This document shows, one piece after another, positions 36,472-45,432 of a stretch of 64,000 bases of DNA. Every line of letters starts with the position of its first letter. Within the stretch, counting starts at the first letter, position 1. The translations under genes and the position numbers were made by a program. A model generated the notes under the pieces. The model did not search any database and was not told the DNA's origin. It was given only the letters and a program-made list of their open reading frames with translations. The DNA comes from Lysinibacillus cavernae (lineage in GTDB: Bacteria > Bacillota > Bacilli > Bacillales_A > Planococcaceae): NCBI RefSeq assembly GCF_009724685.1, contig NZ_WMEF01000012.1, forward strand, positions 1 through 64,000, in the 5' to 3' direction.

Positions 36472-38007
36472 ATGAATCTAGAAACTTTGGAGAAAAGTCT
36501 TTACGATTTAATTACTGAAACATCTACGAATTTACCGAAGGATGTACGTCGTGCTATTAAAAAAGCAAAAGAGGCTGAGAGTGCTGGTACTCGTGCAGCA
36601 ATGAGCTTAGACACAATCTCAAATAATATTATTATGGCAGAAGATAACGTGTCACCAATTTGTCAGGATACAGGTCTGCCAACTTTCAAAATTTATACAC
36701 CTGTTGGCGTAAACCAATTAGAAATTAAAGCTGCAATTAAAAAAGCAATCAATGATACATCAGCAGATGCAAAATTACGTCCTAATGCGGTGGATTCATT
36801 AACTGGTGCAAATAGTGGTAATAACCTTGGTGATGGTTTACCAGTTATGAAGTTTGAACAATGGGAAAAAGATTACATTACAATTAAATTAATTCTAAAA
36901 GGCGGGGGCTGTGAAAATAAAAACATTCAGTACAGTCTACCATGTGAATTGGATGGTCTTGGCCGTGCAGGTCGTGACTTAGACGGTATTCGTAAATGTA
37001 TTTTACACTCTGTATACCAAGCACAAGGTCAAGGCTGTTCAGCTGGTTTCATCGGTGTAGGTATTGGTGGAGACCGTTCTTCTGGCTATGATTTAGCAAA
37101 AGAACAATTATTCCGTCATGTTGAAGATACAAATTCAAATCCTGATCTTGCTAAATTAGAAGAGTATGTTGTCAAAACAGCTAACACATTTGGCATCGGT
37201 ACAATGGGCTTCGGTGGGGAAGCAACATTATTAGGTTGTAAAATTGGTGTAATGCACCGTATCCCTGCTTCCTTCTATGTTTCTGTTGCATATAACTGCT
37301 GGGCATACCGTCGTATGGCTGTTGACATCGATCCCAAAACTGGCGAAATTATTAATTGGCACTATCAAGAAGGCGAAAAAATTACCTTTAAAGAAGATGA
37401 AGTAGCTGCAACAACTGAAGATACTACTACTGAAGTAGAGCTTACTGCACCAATTACAGAAGAACAAATTCGCTCACTAAAAGTTGGAGATGTTGTTTCT
37501 ATTACTGGTCGTATGTATACTGGCCGTGACGCTATCCACCATCATTTAATGAGTCATGATGCGCCAGTTGATTTAAATGGTCAAGTTATTTATCACTGTG
37601 GACCTGTTATGGCAAAAGATGAAGAAGGCAATTGGACAGTAAAAGCGGCTGGTCCAACTACTTCTATTCGTGAGGAGCCTTACCAAGGTGATATCATGAA
37701 AAAATTCGGTATCCGTGCTGTTATTGGTAAAGGCGGAATGGGACCAAAAACGTTAAAAGCGCTTAATGAACATGGTGGCGTTTACTTAAATGCCATCGGT
37801 GGTGCAGCTCAATACTATGCAGATTGCATTAAAGGCGTTGACGGTGTTGATTTAATGGAATTTGGTGTCCCAGAAGCTATGTGGCACTTAAATGTTGAAA
37901 AATTTACAGCAGTTGTAACAATGGACTCACACGGTAACTCACTACATGCAGATGTTGATAAATCATCATTAGAAAAACTTGCTTTGCATGCGGAAAGAGT
38001 TTTCTAA
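36472..38007 (+). CDS. fumA: Class I fumarate hydratase
   Basis: A 511-residue iron-sulfur fumarase that interconverts fumarate and malate in the TCA cycle. Candidate cluster ligands are C64 (CQDTG), C189 (QGCSAGF) and C256 (LGCKIG), with GGGCEN at 144-149. The C-terminal part carries GRMYTGRDAIHHHLM, as in the beta-domain of class I enzymes. B. subtilis has only class II FumC, so this oxygen/peroxide-sensitive type is a notable difference. A ribosome site (GGGGGG) lies 9 nt upstream. Confidence 0.93.
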   Translation: MNLETLEKSLYDLITETSTNLPKDVRRAIKKAKEAESAGTRAAMSLDTISNNIIMAEDNVSPICQDTGLPTFKIYTPVGVNQLEIKAAIKKAINDTSADAKLRPNAVDSLTGANSGNNLGDGLPVMKFEQWEKDYITIKLILKGGGCENKNIQYSLPCELDGLGRAGRDLDGIRKCILHSVYQAQGQGCSAGFIGVGIGGDRSSGYDLAKEQLFRHVEDTNSNPDLAKLEEYVVKTANTFGIGTMGFGGEATLLGCKIGVMHRIPASFYVSVAYNCWAYRRMAVDIDPKTGEIINWHYQEGEKITFKEDEVAATTEDTTTEVELTAPITEEQIRSLKVGDVVSITGRMYTGRDAIHHHLMSHDAPVDLNGQVIYHCGPVMAKDEEGNWTVKAAGPTTSIREEPYQGDIMKKFGIRAVIGKGGMGPKTLKALNEHGGVYLNAIGGAAQYYADCIKGVDGVDLMEFGVPEAMWHLNVEKFTAVVTMDSHGNSLHADVDKSSLEKLALHAERVF

Positions 38008-38051
38008 TTAAATAAATGTAAGCAGTAACCCGTTTTACTGCACAATATTGT

Positions 38052-38092
38052 AAGGCACAGAATATTCCTATTGAATAGACTGTGCCTTTTTT
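38052..38092 (+). terminator. Terminator of fumA
   Basis: Stem AAGGCACAG/CTGTGCCTT (38052-38060 with 38080-38088) followed by six Ts. Confidence 0.85.
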
Positions 38093-38187
38093 CTATTTAA
38101 CAAACACTTCTTAAACAACCTCTCCTAATTCTTTACGATCATAAAATCTCTTTCAAACTTCCTACTTTATTTTTATATATTCCTTTG

Positions 38188-38202
38188 TTATAATAATTCT
38201 AA
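38188..38202. promoter_or_regulatory. Per box upstream of the P1B ATPase gene
   Basis: TTATAATAATTCTAA fits the Per-box consensus TTATAATNATTATAA with one mismatch and contains a -10-like TATAAT (38189-38194), so PerR would block this promoter. Confidence 0.75.
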
Positions 38203-38214
38203 ATAAAAGAGATG

Positions 38215-38239
38215 GTAATTGAAATCCATTTTCAATTAC
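38215..38239. repeat. Perfect 10-5-10 palindrome in the ATPase leader
   Basis: GTAATTGAAA (38215-38224), spacer TCCAT, TTTCAATTAC (38230-38239). It could be an operator or an RNA hairpin. Its centre TGAAATCCATTTTCA is a partial match to the 7-1-7 Fur core. Confidence 0.6.
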
Positions 38240-38273
38240 AAATTTAATCAAAATGTTTGTATATAAAGGTTTT

Positions 38274-38292
38274 GATATTGATTTTCATTATC
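38274..38292. promoter_or_regulatory. Fur-like box next to the ATPase ribosome site
   Basis: GATATTGATTTTCATTATC; its complement matches the 19-bp Fur box GATAATGATAATCATTATC at 17 of 19 positions. It ends where the AGGAGG ribosome site begins and follows a possible second promoter (TTACAA, 18 bp, TATATA at 38260-38265). Confidence 0.55.
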
Positions 38293-38305
38293 AGGAGGGA
38301 TATGA

Positions 38306-40210
38306 ATGGAATACTCTAATCGAGAAAATATAAATTTAATTGAGAAAATTAAAGAGCATGCAGAATTACTAGCTGCACTTATAGCAGGTATTTTCATCTT
38401 ACTAGCATGGCGTTTAGATACCAGCGGACAAACAACAGCTTCTGTTTTACTGTATTTAATTGCATTTTGTATAGGTGGTTTTGCAAAAGCAAAAGAAGGT
38501 ATCGAAGAAACGATAGAGGATCGAAAGCTAAATGTGGAGCTACTGATGGTACTAGCGGCAATTGGCTCAGCGGCAATCGGCTATTGGACAGAGGGTGCCA
38601 TTCTTATTTTCATCTTTGCAGTAAGTGGTGCACTTGAAACGTATGCTATGAACAAAAGTCATCGTGAAATATCAGCACTAATGAATTTACAGCCAGAAGA
38701 AGCTTGGTTAGTCCGTGGCGGTTTTGAGCCTATGAAAGTAGCAGTTTCTACGTTACAAATAGGCGATCATTTGTTGATTAAACCAGGCGAACGCATCCCA
38801 GCTGATGGTGTTATTTTTAAAGGACAATCTTCAATTGATGAATCCGCCATTAGCGGTGAGCCACTACCTGTCTTAAAAAGTGAAGGGGATGAAATATTCG
38901 CAGGTACAGTTAACTTGAACGGTGCGATTACAATGGAAATGACAAAAGCAAATTCAGAAACACTGTTCCAAAAAATTATACAGCTTGTCCAAAGTGCTCA
39001 AAGTGAAAAGTCTCCCTCTCAACAGTTTATTGAAAAATTTGAAGGGACTTATGTAAAGTTTGTTTTATTAAGTGTTGCAATCATGATGTTCCTTCCCCAC
39101 TTCTTGCTTGGTTGGGATTGGACAACAACATTTTACCGAGCAATGGTATTATTAGTAGTTGCTTCCCCTTGTGCACTCGTAGCATCCATTATGCCTGCTA
39201 CACTTGCTGCAATCTCAAATGGTGCGAAAAATGGTGTGCTATTTAAAGGCGGTTTACATTTAGAGCATATCAGTGTTTTACGTGCACTGGCTGTCGATAA
39301 AACAGGTACCTTAACACAAGGTAAACCAGTCGTTACAGATTTTATTGTTCGAAATGGCGTAGATCGTGATATGACTTTAGCAATTCTTGCTGGAATTGAG
39401 TCTCAGTCAAATCACCCACTCGCCCAAGCCATTACTTCATATGCTAAGGCTGAAGGAATCAGCACATTGCCACAAGCAACAATTGAGGATATTCCTGGCT
39501 GGGGTATAAAGGGCACAATTCAAAACAAGGTATATCAAGTAGGAAAACCAGAGTTTGTTGGTGTCCAACTTGCTAATGATTTTGCAAACAGCGCTGCCAC
39601 AAAACTTGCATCGGAAGGGAAAACAGTTATTTTCATTCGTGATCAACATGGGGTTGTCGCTTTAACAGCTCTAAAAGATACCGTACGCAACGAAGCTAAA
39701 AAAGCTGTAGCATTATTAAAAGAGCTTGGCATTCAAGTGGTGATGCTCACAGGTGACAACGAAAAAACGGCTAGAGTTATTGCTAAGGAAGCTGGAGTTA
39801 CTGAATATGTTGCGGAATGTCTACCTGAAACAAAGGTAACAGAAATGAAACGTTTACTTACAGAACATCAATTTGTTGGAATGGTCGGCGACGGCATTAA
39901 TGATGCACCTGCACTTGCTACTGCAACCACTGGTATTGCTATGGGTGAAGGTACAGACGTTGCACTAGAAACAGCTGATGTTGTATTAATGAAAAATGAT
40001 TTATCTAAAATTGCTTATGCTGTACGCTTGTCTCGGAAAATGCAGCGTATTGTGAAACAAAATATATTCTTCTCTATCGGGGTTATTGTGTTATTAATCG
40101 CCTCTAACTTTTTACAAGTAGTCGACCTACCTTTAGGTGTAATCGGGCATGAGGGTAGTACAATTCTAGTTATTTTAAACGGTTTACGTATGCTAAATAA
40201 AAATGTATAA
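38306..40210 (+). CDS. pfeT: P1B-type metal efflux ATPase, PfeT/ZosA-like
   Basis: A 634-residue heavy-metal P-type ATPase without an N-terminal metal-binding domain. SPC motif in helix 6 (287-289), phosphorylated D331 in DKTGTLT, TGE-like SGEPLPV near 183, and GDGINDAPAL near the C-terminus. The SPC type without HMA domain and a Per box upstream point to the PfeT iron exporter of B. subtilis (P1B4), but zinc, cobalt or cadmium ATPases share this layout. A Fur-like box is also present. RBS AGGAGG lies 7 nt before the ATG. Confidence 0.85.
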   Translation: MEYSNRENINLIEKIKEHAELLAALIAGIFILLAWRLDTSGQTTASVLLYLIAFCIGGFAKAKEGIEETIEDRKLNVELLMVLAAIGSAAIGYWTEGAILIFIFAVSGALETYAMNKSHREISALMNLQPEEAWLVRGGFEPMKVAVSTLQIGDHLLIKPGERIPADGVIFKGQSSIDESAISGEPLPVLKSEGDEIFAGTVNLNGAITMEMTKANSETLFQKIIQLVQSAQSEKSPSQQFIEKFEGTYVKFVLLSVAIMMFLPHFLLGWDWTTTFYRAMVLLVVASPCALVASIMPATLAAISNGAKNGVLFKGGLHLEHISVLRALAVDKTGTLTQGKPVVTDFIVRNGVDRDMTLAILAGIESQSNHPLAQAITSYAKAEGISTLPQATIEDIPGWGIKGTIQNKVYQVGKPEFVGVQLANDFANSAATKLASEGKTVIFIRDQHGVVALTALKDTVRNEAKKAVALLKELGIQVVMLTGDNEKTARVIAKEAGVTEYVAECLPETKVTEMKRLLTEHQFVGMVGDGINDAPALATATTGIAMGEGTDVALETADVVLMKNDLSKIAYAVRLSRKMQRIVKQNIFFSIGVIVLLIASNFLQVVDLPLGVIGHEGSTILVILNGLRMLNKNV

Positions 40211-40219
40211 CGACAAAAT

Positions 40220-40258
40220 AGCCTCGCTTCTCTAAACAAGAAAAGCAAGGCTTTTTTT
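40220..40258 (+). terminator. Terminator of the P1B ATPase gene
   Basis: Stem AGCCTCGCTT/AAGCAAGGCT (40220-40229 with 40243-40252, one mismatch) then seven Ts. Confidence 0.8.
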
Positions 40259-40273
40259 AATATTGGCATTTCC

Positions 40274-41191
40274 TTAGTCATGAATTTCTTTTTGCAACGC
40301 TCTTTTCTGCATTGTAGCATTTAATACGCCACCAAATATTATGATAATACCGGTAAAATATAGCCAAAGCATTAAAATAATGACGCCACCAATACTACCA
40401 TATGTAGCTGAATAATTCGCAAAATTATTAATGTAAAAAGAGAAACCATATGTGACTGCTAACCAGGCGATTGTAGCAAACATAGCTCCTGGCCAAACGC
40501 CCATTATTTTCAAACGCGGACTTGTATTAGGTACAAACCAGTAAATCCCCATTAAAACGATAAAAATAAGTAGTGGTGGTATCGACCATCTTAATCTATG
40601 CCAAACCGACTCAAATTGCTCCTCTATTCCAACTATCGAAAAAAGAAAATGTCCAATTTGCTGTCCAAAGACTGGTAATAAGAGAGCCAAAGCCATTACA
40701 AAAACTAGAGCAATTGTAAAAACTAGTGACAGCCCTCTATCTAAAATACCTGCCCTACCCTCTGTATCGTAGGCTTTATTTAAGGCTCTAATCAACGCAT
40801 TAATCCCTTTAGATGCAGACCAAACTGTACCTAGAACCCCAATGGATAATAAACTACTATTACGATTCGTTAATATTTCATTCAGTGTATTTTCAATCAG
40901 TTTATAAACTTCATCTGGCAATACATTTACTAAAAACGAATATACCTGCGTCGTTTCTAAATTAAGATATGGCAATAACGTCACTAAAAATATAAGTAAG
41001 GGAAAGAACGATAGTAGAAAGAAATAAGCTAATTGTGCAGCAAGCGCAGACATTTCTACTCGCTTTAGCCGACCTATTAAATCTTGGACAAAGCCTTTGG
41101 ATGTCATCACATCTATCGTTTCCTCCTCAGGCGAGACAAACGATTTTACATAACCAAAAGCATTATGCATAGTTGCTTTTCTCTTCTCCAT
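40274..41191 (-). CDS. yfkH: YihY/BrkB-family membrane protein (YfkH-like)
   Basis: A 305-residue protein with six membrane spans of the YihY family (formerly called ribonuclease BN, a label now known to be wrong). Conserved LAAQLAYFFLLSFFPLLIF near residue 45 and MLWLYFTGIIIIFGGVLNA near 275. Function unknown. AGGAGG lies 6 nt before the ATG at 41191; the frame extends 22 codons further but overlaps the gene upstream. It follows the YtxH-like gene by 22 bp. Confidence 0.87.
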   Translation of the reverse strand: MEKRKATMHNAFGYVKSFVSPEEETIDVMTSKGFVQDLIGRLKRVEMSALAAQLAYFFLLSFFPLLIFLVTLLPYLNLETTQVYSFLVNVLPDEVYKLIENTLNEILTNRNSSLLSIGVLGTVWSASKGINALIRALNKAYDTEGRAGILDRGLSLVFTIALVFVMALALLLPVFGQQIGHFLFSIVGIEEQFESVWHRLRWSIPPLLIFIVLMGIYWFVPNTSPRLKIMGVWPGAMFATIAWLAVTYGFSFYINNFANYSATYGSIGGVIILMLWLYFTGIIIIFGGVLNATMQKRALQKEIHD

Positions 41192-41213
41192 ACAATTCCT
41201 CCTAAAACTACCG

Positions 41214-41540
41214 TTATTCCTTATGAGGGACAGTGAAGGCTGATTTCGTGTCCTCAATCATCCCTTGTATCGTGGTAGGTAAATCTTTAAATTCATCAAC
41301 CTTTCCTGCAATTGTATTGACATTTTCTGACACACTCTCACAAAGTACCTTCGCTGCCAGTACTTTTTCCTCAACTAAAACCTGTAATTCTTCTCGATTT
41401 GACGCGTAGTATGAAATGGCTTCCTTCATTTTCTTAGTTGTGGCAATCGTTTTTTCACGAGTAGCGCGATCAAGCATACTTAATGCAGCACCGACTGCTG
41501 CTCCTGCTACGATAGATGCTAATAATTTACTTTGACCCAT
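41214..41540 (-). CDS. YtxH-like small protein
   Basis: A 108-residue protein: a short hydrophobic N-terminus LLASIVAGAAVGAALSML, then a charged amphipathic helix region, the layout of YtxH/general-stress-type proteins. AGGAGG lies 8 nt before the ATG at 41540, so the 10 extra codons upstream are dropped. Forms a small operon with yfkH. Function unknown. Confidence 0.75.
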   Translation of the reverse strand: MGQSKLLASIVAGAAVGAALSMLDRATREKTIATTKKMKEAISYYASNREELQVLVEEKVLAAKVLCESVSENVNTIAGKVDEFKDLPTTIQGMIEDTKSAFTVPHKE

Positions 41541-41718
41541 ATTAATAACCTCCTGCTTGTGTAATTGCATATTCCCTATTATTTCATAATTAAACAGTCT
41601 ACTGTCCTTATTCTACCCAATTACTGTCTATTTTTAAAGCAATGCTCAAATAGAGAGTTGACATTTTTTTTATTCAATGAAATGATATGTGCGAGGAGTA
41701 CGAAAGGTAGGGTAAAAA

Positions 41719-41940
41719 ATGGATTTATCAGTTCCATCTAAAGAAAACGTTATTTATATGGTTGATCAAATGAAAGATAAACTACGTATGGTTAATGTCG
41801 ACGCGATGAAATCAGAACATTTCGATGAAGCTAATTATGAAGATTTAGTGTATTTATATGAGATGGTGATGAAAAGAGAAACATTTAGTCCAAGTGAAAT
41901 GCAGGCGATTGTTGCTGAATTGGGATCTTTACGTAAATAA
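41719..41940 (+). CDS. yfkK: UPF0435 protein YfkK
   Basis: A 73-residue protein matching the UPF0435/YfkK family: [20 protein letters not shown], then [22 protein letters not shown] and the SELGSLRK-type end (here AELGSLRK). Function unknown. Ends at a strong terminator convergent with motB. B. subtilis yfkK is near yfkH as well. Confidence 0.88.
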   Translation: MDLSVPSKENVIYMVDQMKDKLRMVNVDAMKSEHFDEANYEDLVYLYEMVMKRETFSPSEMQAIVAELGSLRK

Positions 41941-41948
41941 AGTAAATA

Positions 41949-41996
41949 AAAGCTATTAGCGTGTGACGATTGGTCAGCTGCTAATAGCTTTTTTTT
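41949..41996. terminator. Terminator between yfkK and motB
   Basis: Stem AGCTATTAGC/GCTAATAGCT (41951-41960 with 41980-41989) followed by eight Ts on the plus strand; the minus flank is A/T-rich too. Confidence 0.85.
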
Positions 41997-42759
41997 ATTG
42001 TGTATTTTTTGCTTCTGAACCATCCTCGGTAACTAATGGCTGGATGAGCACTTCTACACGACGATTCTGTGAACGACCTTCTGCTGTATCATTTGGAGCA
42101 ATCGCTCGGTTTTCACCATAGCCTTTCGCACTAAAGTTCTCAGACTTTAATTGCGAATTACTGTCTAATAATACCATGTAAAAGTTGGACGCACGCATTA
42201 ATGATAGCTCTAAGTTTGATGAGAAGTTAGGGCCCGCTGGCACATTATCTGTATGACCTGTAATGACAATATTACGTGGTGGATTAGACACTAATACATC
42301 CGCAAGTTCTTTTGCAATTGGAATATATTCTGGTTTAATCGTTGCTTGACCCGGATCAAATAAAATACTATCACGAATAGTTACAAGCAGCCCTTCATCT
42401 GTCATTTCCGTAGCAAATTGACCTTCCATCTCATTGACAGCAATAAAGTTATCCACACTATCTTTAATTTCAGCTAACTCCTGCTGATCTTTTAAATAGG
42501 CTGAATTTTGCTGTGGGGTTTGGTCGCTATCTGCATTCGGACTTGGTACTGGTGCAGGTTGCTCTAGAAAGCTTGTTCCACCGTCAAATACTTGACTAAA
42601 TACCGCCGACATTTTCTCTAACTTTTCTTGGTCAACTGAACTTGATGCAAATAAAATAATAAACACAGCTAAGAGCAAAGTTAAAATATCTGCGTAAGGA
42701 ACTAACCAAGATTCATCAATATGTTCATCATGCTTTTTTTTCTTAGCTTTCTTTGCCAA
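41995..42759 (-). CDS. motB: Flagellar motor stator protein MotB
   Basis: About 254 residues: basic N-terminus, single membrane helix with the ion-carrying aspartate in VPYADILTLLLAVFII, a plug/linker rich in P, Q and S, and a C-terminal OmpA-like peptidoglycan-binding domain with ITGHTDNVPAG and SQNRRVEVLI. Start is uncertain: the frame opens with GTG at 42780, but comparison with B. subtilis MotB (MARKKKKK) favours TTG at 42759. It overlaps the end of motA. Confidence 0.93.
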   Translation of the reverse strand: MAKKAKKKKHDEHIDESWLVPYADILTLLLAVFIILFASSSVDQEKLEKMSAVFSQVFDGGTSFLEQPAPVPSPNADSDQTPQQNSAYLKDQQELAEIKDSVDNFIAVNEMEGQFATEMTDEGLLVTIRDSILFDPGQATIKPEYIPIAKELADVLVSNPPRNIVITGHTDNVPAGPNFSSNLELSLMRASNFYMVLLDSNSQLKSENFSAKGYGENRAIAPNDTAEGRSQNRRVEVLIQPLVTEDGSEAKNTQ

Positions 42760-43546
42760 GGCCACCCGCCCCGCTTTCACCAGAAATTTGACGACGTTCT
42801 TCCATCGTTAAGTATGATGATAGTTTCTGTTCAATTACACGTGGAGCCTCCCCTTCTAATACTGAAAGGATACCCTCAATCATCATTCTCTTTTGTTTTA
42901 CTTCTAAAGCAGACTTACGCTTTAACTTGTTCGCAAATGGGTGCCATAAAACATAACCTGTAAAGATACCGAGTAATGTAGCCATGAATGCTGCCGAAAT
43001 AGCATGTCCAAGCTTTTCGATATCGTTCATATCAGCCAATGCGGCGATTAACCCTACCACTGCACCAAGAACCCCTAAAGTTGGTGCATATGTACCTGCT
43101 TGCGTAAAAATAGCAGACCCACTAGCATGACGTTCTTCCATTGCTTCTACTTCTTCCGTTAGTACATCACGGATGTAATCAGCATTTTGACCATCAATTG
43201 CTAATGTAAGACCATTTTTTAAAAATGGGTCTTCAATTTCTGAAGCCTTACTTTCAAGTGCTAATAGCCCTTCACGGCGAGCTAAATCAGCCCATTGTGA
43301 AAACATTTTAATTATTTCTATTTCATCCGCTAATTTTGTTTCTTTAAAAAGAATTTTAAATAGCTTTGGTACACGCTTTAACTCTTGCATAGGAAAGGCA
43401 ATTGTTACTGCGGAAATAGTACCGAAGATGATAATTAGAATGGCTGCAGGATTATAAAAAGCTGTTAAACTTACACCCTTCATTACCATCCCTGTTAACA
43501 GCGCTATAAACGCAATTATTAACCCTATAATCGACGATTTATCCAT
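42743..43546 (-). CDS. motA: Flagellar motor stator protein MotA
   Basis: A 267-residue membrane protein with four spans and a large cytoplasmic loop between spans 2 and 3 that contacts FliG. The conserved TLGVLGAVVGLIAAL and the preceding GTYAPTLG are typical; the C-terminus is charged. With MotB it forms the stator. Whether protons or sodium drive it is not decided by sequence here. A sigma-D-like promoter precedes it. Confidence 0.95.
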   Translation of the reverse strand: MDKSSIIGLIIAFIALLTGMVMKGVSLTAFYNPAAILIIIFGTISAVTIAFPMQELKRVPKLFKILFKETKLADEIEIIKMFSQWADLARREGLLALESKASEIEDPFLKNGLTLAIDGQNADYIRDVLTEEVEAMEERHASGSAIFTQAGTYAPTLGVLGAVVGLIAALADMNDIEKLGHAISAAFMATLLGIFTGYVLWHPFANKLKRKSALEVKQKRMMIEGILSVLEGEAPRVIEQKLSSYLTMEERRQISGESGAGGLGKES

Positions 43547-43577
43547 TCTAGAACCTCCAAATCTACTAATAATGTTA

Positions 43578-43602
43578 ATTTCGGCTGTTTTTCCATAATT
43601 TA
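43578..43602 (-). promoter_or_regulatory. Sigma-D-like promoter of motAB
   Basis: On the minus strand TAAA (43599-43602) and GCCGAAAT (43578-43585). The -10 fits the motility sigma consensus GCCGATAT at seven of eight positions; the 13-bp spacer is shorter than the usual 15. Confidence 0.45.
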
Positions 43603-43737
43603 AATATGTATAAACCTAGTATAAATGTATTTCAGTTATTTTTCGATGAAATTAATGCTTTTTATTCACATTTCGACCATTTTTGATTATATTGAATTAA
43701 GAATATTACACTAAACCGTCTTAAATCGAAAGGGGAT

Positions 43738-44979
43738 ATGAATTTGTTATTATCATTCAACACAAAATTACTAAAATATGCCGAATTAGCAGTAAAAGTA
43801 GGAGTAAATATCCAAAAAGGTCAGTATCTTTATATAAGCTGTTCGACCGACAACTTAAAACTAGCACAAATAATTACTAAAATCGCTTATGAAAATGGTG
43901 CAAAACAAGTATTTGTCGATTTATCAGATGACGAACTTGTACGTGCTCGTTATGAAGGAGCACCAAAAGACTCATTTGATTTCTTTCCGCCTTGGAAAGT
44001 GCAAGAGCGTGAATGGTTGGCTGAACACGGCGCCGCTTTCTTAAGCATTAGCTCACAAAATCCAGATCTATTAAAAGGGATTGAGCGTGACAGAATCATG
44101 GCTTTCCAAAAAGCATCTGGTCAAGCACTTTCTAACTATTATCAATGGTTACAAGCAGATAAATTTAGCTGGTCAGTCATTGCTGCTCCTTCCAAGGCTT
44201 GGGCGTCAAAAGTATTTCCTCATTTACCAGAAGAACAACAAATGGATGCATTATGGGAAGCAATCTTTGCAGCGACACGTATTGACGTTGAACATTCTGT
44301 GGATGCTTGGCTTGCACATGATAAGGAATTACATAGCAAAGCTGATTATTTAAATAATAAACAGTATAAGTCACTTCACTATACTGCTCCAGGCACAGAC
44401 CTAACAATTGAGTTACCTGCACATCACTTGTGGACAGGTGGTAGTAGTGTCAACACACAAGGCCAAGCATTTATGGCAAACATGCCTACAGAAGAAATTT
44501 TTGCAGCACCTTTAAAAACAGGTGTGAATGGCTATGTAACGAGCACTAAGCCATTAAGCTATGGCGGTAACATTATTGATAACTTTACATTAACATTTAA
44601 AGATGGGCGTATCGTTGACGTAAAAGCTGAACAAGGGCAAGAAATTTTAGCTTCCCTTATCGAAACAGATGAGGGCGCTCATTACCTTGGTGAAATAGCA
44701 TTAGTGCCACACAAATCGCCTATTTCACAATCCAATTTATTATTTTACAATACGTTGTTCGATGAAAATGCCTCAAATCATTTAGCCATTGGTAGTGCCT
44801 ATGCATTTTGTATTGAGGGTGGTAAAGAAATGACTTCTGAGGAATTAAGTGCCCATGGTCTTAACCAAAGCTTGACACATGTAGACTTTATGATCGGATC
44901 GAACAAAATGAATATAGATGGTATTACTCATGATGATCAAAAAGACCCAATATTCCGCGATGGAAATTGGGCATTCTAA
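43738..44979 (+). CDS. ampS: M29-family aminopeptidase AmpS (copy 1)
   Basis: A 413-residue cytoplasmic metallo-aminopeptidase of the M29 (AmpS/PepS/AmpT) family, which uses two Co/Zn ions. Family blocks: ELAVKVGVNIQKGQYL, FMANMPTEEIF, ALVPHKSPIS and NTLFDENASNHLAIG, holding the metal-ligand glutamates and histidines. AAAGGGG lies 5 nt before the ATG. A paralogue is at 56484 in the same window on the other strand. Its MPTEE region and C-terminal GNWAF are conserved in both. Confidence 0.92.
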   Translation: MNLLLSFNTKLLKYAELAVKVGVNIQKGQYLYISCSTDNLKLAQIITKIAYENGAKQVFVDLSDDELVRARYEGAPKDSFDFFPPWKVQEREWLAEHGAAFLSISSQNPDLLKGIERDRIMAFQKASGQALSNYYQWLQADKFSWSVIAAPSKAWASKVFPHLPEEQQMDALWEAIFAATRIDVEHSVDAWLAHDKELHSKADYLNNKQYKSLHYTAPGTDLTIELPAHHLWTGGSSVNTQGQAFMANMPTEEIFAAPLKTGVNGYVTSTKPLSYGGNIIDNFTLTFKDGRIVDVKAEQGQEILASLIETDEGAHYLGEIALVPHKSPISQSNLLFYNTLFDENASNHLAIGSAYAFCIEGGKEMTSEELSAHGLNQSLTHVDFMIGSNKMNIDGITHDDQKDPIFRDGNWAF

Positions 44980-45119
44980 ATAATCCATTCCTACTAATAG
45001 TATTCTAGGCTAAGTATGTTAAGGTTGTCATAAATTATCCTTAGATTTTCCTAGTAACCTATTGTATAATTGTTGTAGAGTATTTTAATAGATCATTTAA
45101 GTAGAGAGGAGCTCTAATA

Positions 45120-45254
45120 ATGTTCATTACAACTGTTCTTGGTTTTTCAGCAGTTTTATTAATTTCAACGGGATTCTTCATCCACTACCTACAAGTTGGT
45201 TTAGATAGCAAGTCTTCAGTAACTGTAGATCCAAAGCCAAGTGAAAAATTTTAA
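45120..45254 (+). CDS. 44-residue small membrane protein
   Basis: A tiny gene not obvious from length: MFITTVLGFSAVLLIS forms one membrane helix (about 3-25), followed by a polar tail ending KPSEKF. GAGGAG lies 8 nt before the ATG, a possible promoter with TATAAT is about 50 bp upstream, and a strong terminator follows 7 bp after the stop. These signals support a real single-gene unit. No family recognised. Confidence 0.6.
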   Translation: MFITTVLGFSAVLLISTGFFIHYLQVGLDSKSSVTVDPKPSEKF

Positions 45255-45260
45255 TGTTTA

Positions 45261-45293
45261 AAAAACAGCTACTGAAAAGGTAGCTGTTTTTTT
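45261..45293 (+). terminator. Terminator of the 44-residue protein gene
   Basis: A 12-bp stem (AAAAACAGCTAC, 45261-45272 with 45280-45291) then further Ts. Confidence 0.85.
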
Positions 45294-45432
45294 AGGTTAA
45301 AATTTATTTTTAATCTACTAAAGCGTATAAAACTGCTCCTTTATTGTAAAAATTATCTGAATAAAGTCTTTATTGTTTGCATATTTAAAGTTTTGCTCTA
45401 AAATATTTTTTGTAAGGAAGGGAGCAATATTC

